Source: an uncultured Bacteroidota bacterium
GTDB taxonomy: Bacteria > Bacteroidota > Bacteroidia > Chitinophagales > Chitinophagaceae
Reading direction: 5' to 3'
Assembly: GCA_946479055.1 (NCBI GenBank)
Contig: CAMLEX010000260.1
Coordinates: 1-6,996, forward strand
Length of the DNA: 6,996 nt
The position numbers and the translations under genes are program-made. The notes beneath the pieces were generated by a model that was given only the letters and a program-made list of their open reading frames with translations, was not told where the DNA came from and ran no database searches. Numbering within the stretch: the stretch's first letter is position 1; every line of letters starts with the position of its first letter. Of this stretch, positions 4,947 to 6,996 are shown piece after piece.

Positions 4947-6311
4947 TTAGTCAGCCGAAAAATATTTATGGAAATAAGGTATCGTCTCAATTCCTTTATA
5001 ATAGTTTTCAATATTGTATTTTTCATTTGGGCTATGAAGATTATCATTGTCCAAACCAAAGCCCATAAAAACAATTTTAATTCCTAATTCTTTTTCCAGG
5101 ATAGAACAGATCGGAATACTGCCACCGCCACGAACAGGAATAGGAGTTTTTCCAAATGTTGTTTCCACAGCTTTTGATGCGGCTTTGTATCCTTTGCTAT
5201 CAATCGGGGTCATATAAGGCTCACCACCATGATGCAGTTCGGCTTTTACTTCAACAGATTTTGGGGCAATGGATTTAAAGTAATTCAATAATTTTTCCGT
5301 GATCTTATCCGAAGATTGGTTAGGAACAAGCCTAGCGGAAATTTTTGCATAAGCTTTGGAAGGCAATACCGTTTTTGCACCTTCGCCGGTATAACCACCC
5401 CAGATACCATTTATTTCCAGTGTGGGGCGAATGCCGGTTTTTTCATAGGTTGTATATCCTTTTTCTCCCCACAATTCTTTTACGCCCAATTCATCCATAT
5501 ATTCTTTTTCATCGTAAGGAGCTTTGTTGATCAGTGCTCGTTCTTCAGCACTAGCTACTACCACATCATCATAAAATCCAGGAATTGTGATATGATTGTT
5601 TTCATCATGACAACTGGCAATCATTTTTGCTAAAATAGTAATGGGGTTAGCAACAGCTCCGCCATAAGTTCCGCTATGCAGGTCACGGTTGGGGCCTGTT
5701 ACTTCTACTTGTATATAACTTAATCCACGAACACCAGTATCTAAGGAAGGATTTTCCATACTCAGCATAGAACTATCGCTGATCAATATTACATCTGCTT
5801 TAAGCAGCTCTTTATTTGCACCTACAAATTTTCCAAGATTTGGTGAGCCCACTTCTTCTTCACCTTCTATCAAAAATTTAATATTGGTGGTCATCGTATT
5901 TGTTTTAACCAACGTTTCCAATGCTTTTACATGCATATAGAATTGTCCTTTATCATCAGCGGAGCCGCGGGCAAATATTTTTCCATCAACAATCGTTGGT
6001 TGAAAAGGAGGGTTAGTCCAGAGTTCTAACGGTTCGGCAGGTTGTACGTCGTAGTGTCCATATACCAGCACAGTCGGTTTGGAAGGATCAATAATTTTTT
6101 CTCCAAACACAACCGGGTGGCCGTCTGTTGACATTACTTCGGCTTTATCACATCCGGCTTCCAGTAAACTTTTTTTTACTGCATCAGCGCATTTCTGCAT
6201 ATCAGCTTTATGTTCGCTTTTAGCACTTACAGAAGGAATGCGTAGCAAGTCCATCATTTCATTCAAAAAACGATCTTTATTTTTCTCCTGGTAATCTTTC
6301 CAAGCTTGCAT
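4947..6311 (-). CDS. M20 family metallodipeptidase
   Basis: This is a cytosolic di-zinc peptidase of the M20 (carnosinase/nonspecific dipeptidase, CNDP-like) group that cleaves dipeptides or short peptides. The 454-residue length is typical. The first metal site is in YGHYDVQP (84-91, His86 ligand, Asp88 assisting catalysis). ARGSADDKGQ (114-123) gives the bridging Asp119. IEGEEEVGS (148-156) gives the catalytic Glu151 and ligand Glu152. ISDSS (177-181) gives Asp179. NLHSPNE (424-430) gives the last ligand, His426. LHSGTYGG (211-218) marks the dimerisation domain, whose His212 reaches the partner's active site in related enzymes. No signal peptide is present, so it acts inside the cell. ATG 6311 is the first in frame and starts 56 bases after dinB; they may share a transcript. 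Exact peptide preference cannot be read from the sequence, and an acetylornithine or succinyl-diaminopimelate deacylase role fits less well. Confidence 0.93.
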   Translation of the reverse strand: MQAWKDYQEKNKDRFLNEMMDLLRIPSVSAKSEHKADMQKCADAVKKSLLEAGCDKAEVMSTDGHPVVFGEKIIDPSKPTVLVYGHYDVQPAEPLELWTNPPFQPTIVDGKIFARGSADDKGQFYMHVKALETLVKTNTMTTNIKFLIEGEEEVGSPNLGKFVGANKELLKADVILISDSSMLSMENPSLDTGVRGLSYIQVEVTGPNRDLHSGTYGGAVANPITILAKMIASCHDENNHITIPGFYDDVVVASAEERALINKAPYDEKEYMDELGVKELWGEKGYTTYEKTGIRPTLEINGIWGGYTGEGAKTVLPSKAYAKISARLVPNQSSDKITEKLLNYFKSIAPKSVEVKAELHHGGEPYMTPIDSKGYKAASKAVETTFGKTPIPVRGGGSIPICSILEKELGIKIVFMGFGLDNDNLHSPNEKYNIENYYKGIETIPYFHKYFSAD

Positions 6312-6367
6312 GTAAAAATGTTTAAGAAATTAAAAGTTTCAGATCAACGAAGATAAGGAGGATGGGC

Positions 6368-6996
6368 TTATTCAGATTTTTCCTGTTTATTCTTAACAGT
6401 TACTGCTTTCAGGATGGATTTACCACCGAAACGATCTTTTATATTGTCGACAGCTTTATAGAGGTTAAGCTTTTCTTCGTTATTATTAAACAGGTTCATT
6501 TGCATCGTAAATGGAATAAGCTGGCCGAAGCGGATGCCCAGTAGTCGTACTGGTTGTCCTTTTCGGTAGAGTTTAGTAAACAGATCTTTGACTTTGGCAA
6601 TCAGCTGATCATCGAGTGAAGTGTAGTCAATAGTTTCCTGCCGGGATACAGTTTCAAAATCAGGATAACGGATCTTCACTGTTACACAGCCGGTTAATTT
6701 TTCATCAGTGCGAAGGTCATAGGCGTTTTGTTCAGTAAGCCTTACCAATTCACGATGAAGAAGATCAACGTCGGAAATGTTTTCATGAAAAGTATTTTCA
6801 CGGCTCATGCTTTTTTGTTCCCAGTCAGTTTCAATATCAGCAGAACCAATGCCCTGGGCTTTTTGCCAGAGAGATTGTCCCCAACTGCCAACATATTTTT
6901 CTAAAATCTCAACCGGTGTGCGGGCAATATCCTCAATGGTGTAGATCCCAAAATTTTTTAACTGCTGCTCTGTTTGTTTACCAACCCCATTAATCT
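6368..6996 (-). CDS. dinB: DNA polymerase IV, C-terminal part (truncated by window edge)
   Basis: This Y-family translesion polymerase copies past damaged bases with low fidelity. The frame is open from the right edge (first full codon ends at 6994), giving 208 visible residues; the catalytic palm and fingers lie outside. The visible part begins with the helix-hairpin-helix of the thumb (INGVGKQTEQQLKNFGI), continues through the linker (KAQGIGS, then WEQKSMSRENTF) and the little-finger domain. QMNLF (encoded at 6488-6502) matches the QLxLF-type beta-clamp-binding motif. It is followed by a tail with NIKDRFGGKSI, common in UmuC/DinB proteins. The ATG at 6808 is an internal methionine in KSMSRENTF, not the start. 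The family is often SOS-induced, but the promoter is off the window. The M20 gene follows 56 bases later. Confidence 0.94.
   Translation of the reverse strand, partial: INGVGKQTEQQLKNFGIYTIEDIARTPVEILEKYVGSWGQSLWQKAQGIGSADIETDWEQKSMSRENTFHENISDVDLLHRELVRLTEQNAYDLRTDEKLTGCVTVKIRYPDFETVSRQETIDYTSLDDQLIAKVKDLFTKLYRKGQPVRLLGIRFGQLIPFTMQMNLFNNNEEKLNLYKAVDNIKDRFGGKSILKAVTVKNKQEKSE

Noticed and set aside
6809..6996. Frameshift or separate gene upstream of ATG 6808
   Set aside because: Translating the minus strand to the edge gives an uninterrupted frame with the helix-hairpin-helix and linker of Pol IV, so the gene is intact as far as visible.

Overview
The window reads as an ordinary, compact stretch of a Bacteroidota chromosome, most likely from the Chitinophagaceae or a close relative. 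The base composition is AT-rich. Start codons lack clear Shine-Dalgarno sequences and sit behind A/T-rich leaders, as is usual in this phylum. One gene encodes a lipoprotein with an acidic stretch just after the lipidated cysteine. The GH109-type protein closely resembles those of Bacteroides and its relatives. Short intergenic palindromes with a CCCTAAAGGG core, of a style I associate with this phylum, separate genes. The family-level assignment is inference.

All seven supported genes lie on the minus strand, so transcription runs from the right edge to the left. In that order they are: the C-terminal two thirds or so of DNA polymerase IV (dinB, cut by the right edge); an M20 metallodipeptidase; a strong intrinsic terminator; an Hsp15-type S4 RNA-binding protein (hslR); a small Ig-like lipoprotein; the tRNA m1G37 methyltransferase trmD; a Tat-exported glycoside hydrolase family 109 protein of the Gfo/Idh/MocA fold; a second strong terminator; and a membrane fatty acid desaturase. 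The leftmost 321 bases contain no convincing complete gene. They hold a possible 3' remnant of a plus-strand gene, a GC-rich block that looks like a dispersed intergenic element, and a small hairpin next to a heptamer repeat beyond the desaturase stop codon.

Functionally the genes are mixed housekeeping and accessory functions: translesion synthesis, peptide turnover, ribosome or RNA handling, tRNA modification, extracytoplasmic amino-sugar hydrolysis and membrane lipid unsaturation. The hslR-lipoprotein-trmD stretch is the only one spaced like an operon. I found no CRISPR array, insertion sequence, tRNA or rRNA gene, phage gene or recognisable defence system, and no strong evidence for an undescribed system. 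The points most worth a second look are regulatory: a terminator hairpin ending 12 bases before the hslR start codon, and a GC-rich repeat hairpin abutting the trmD start codon.
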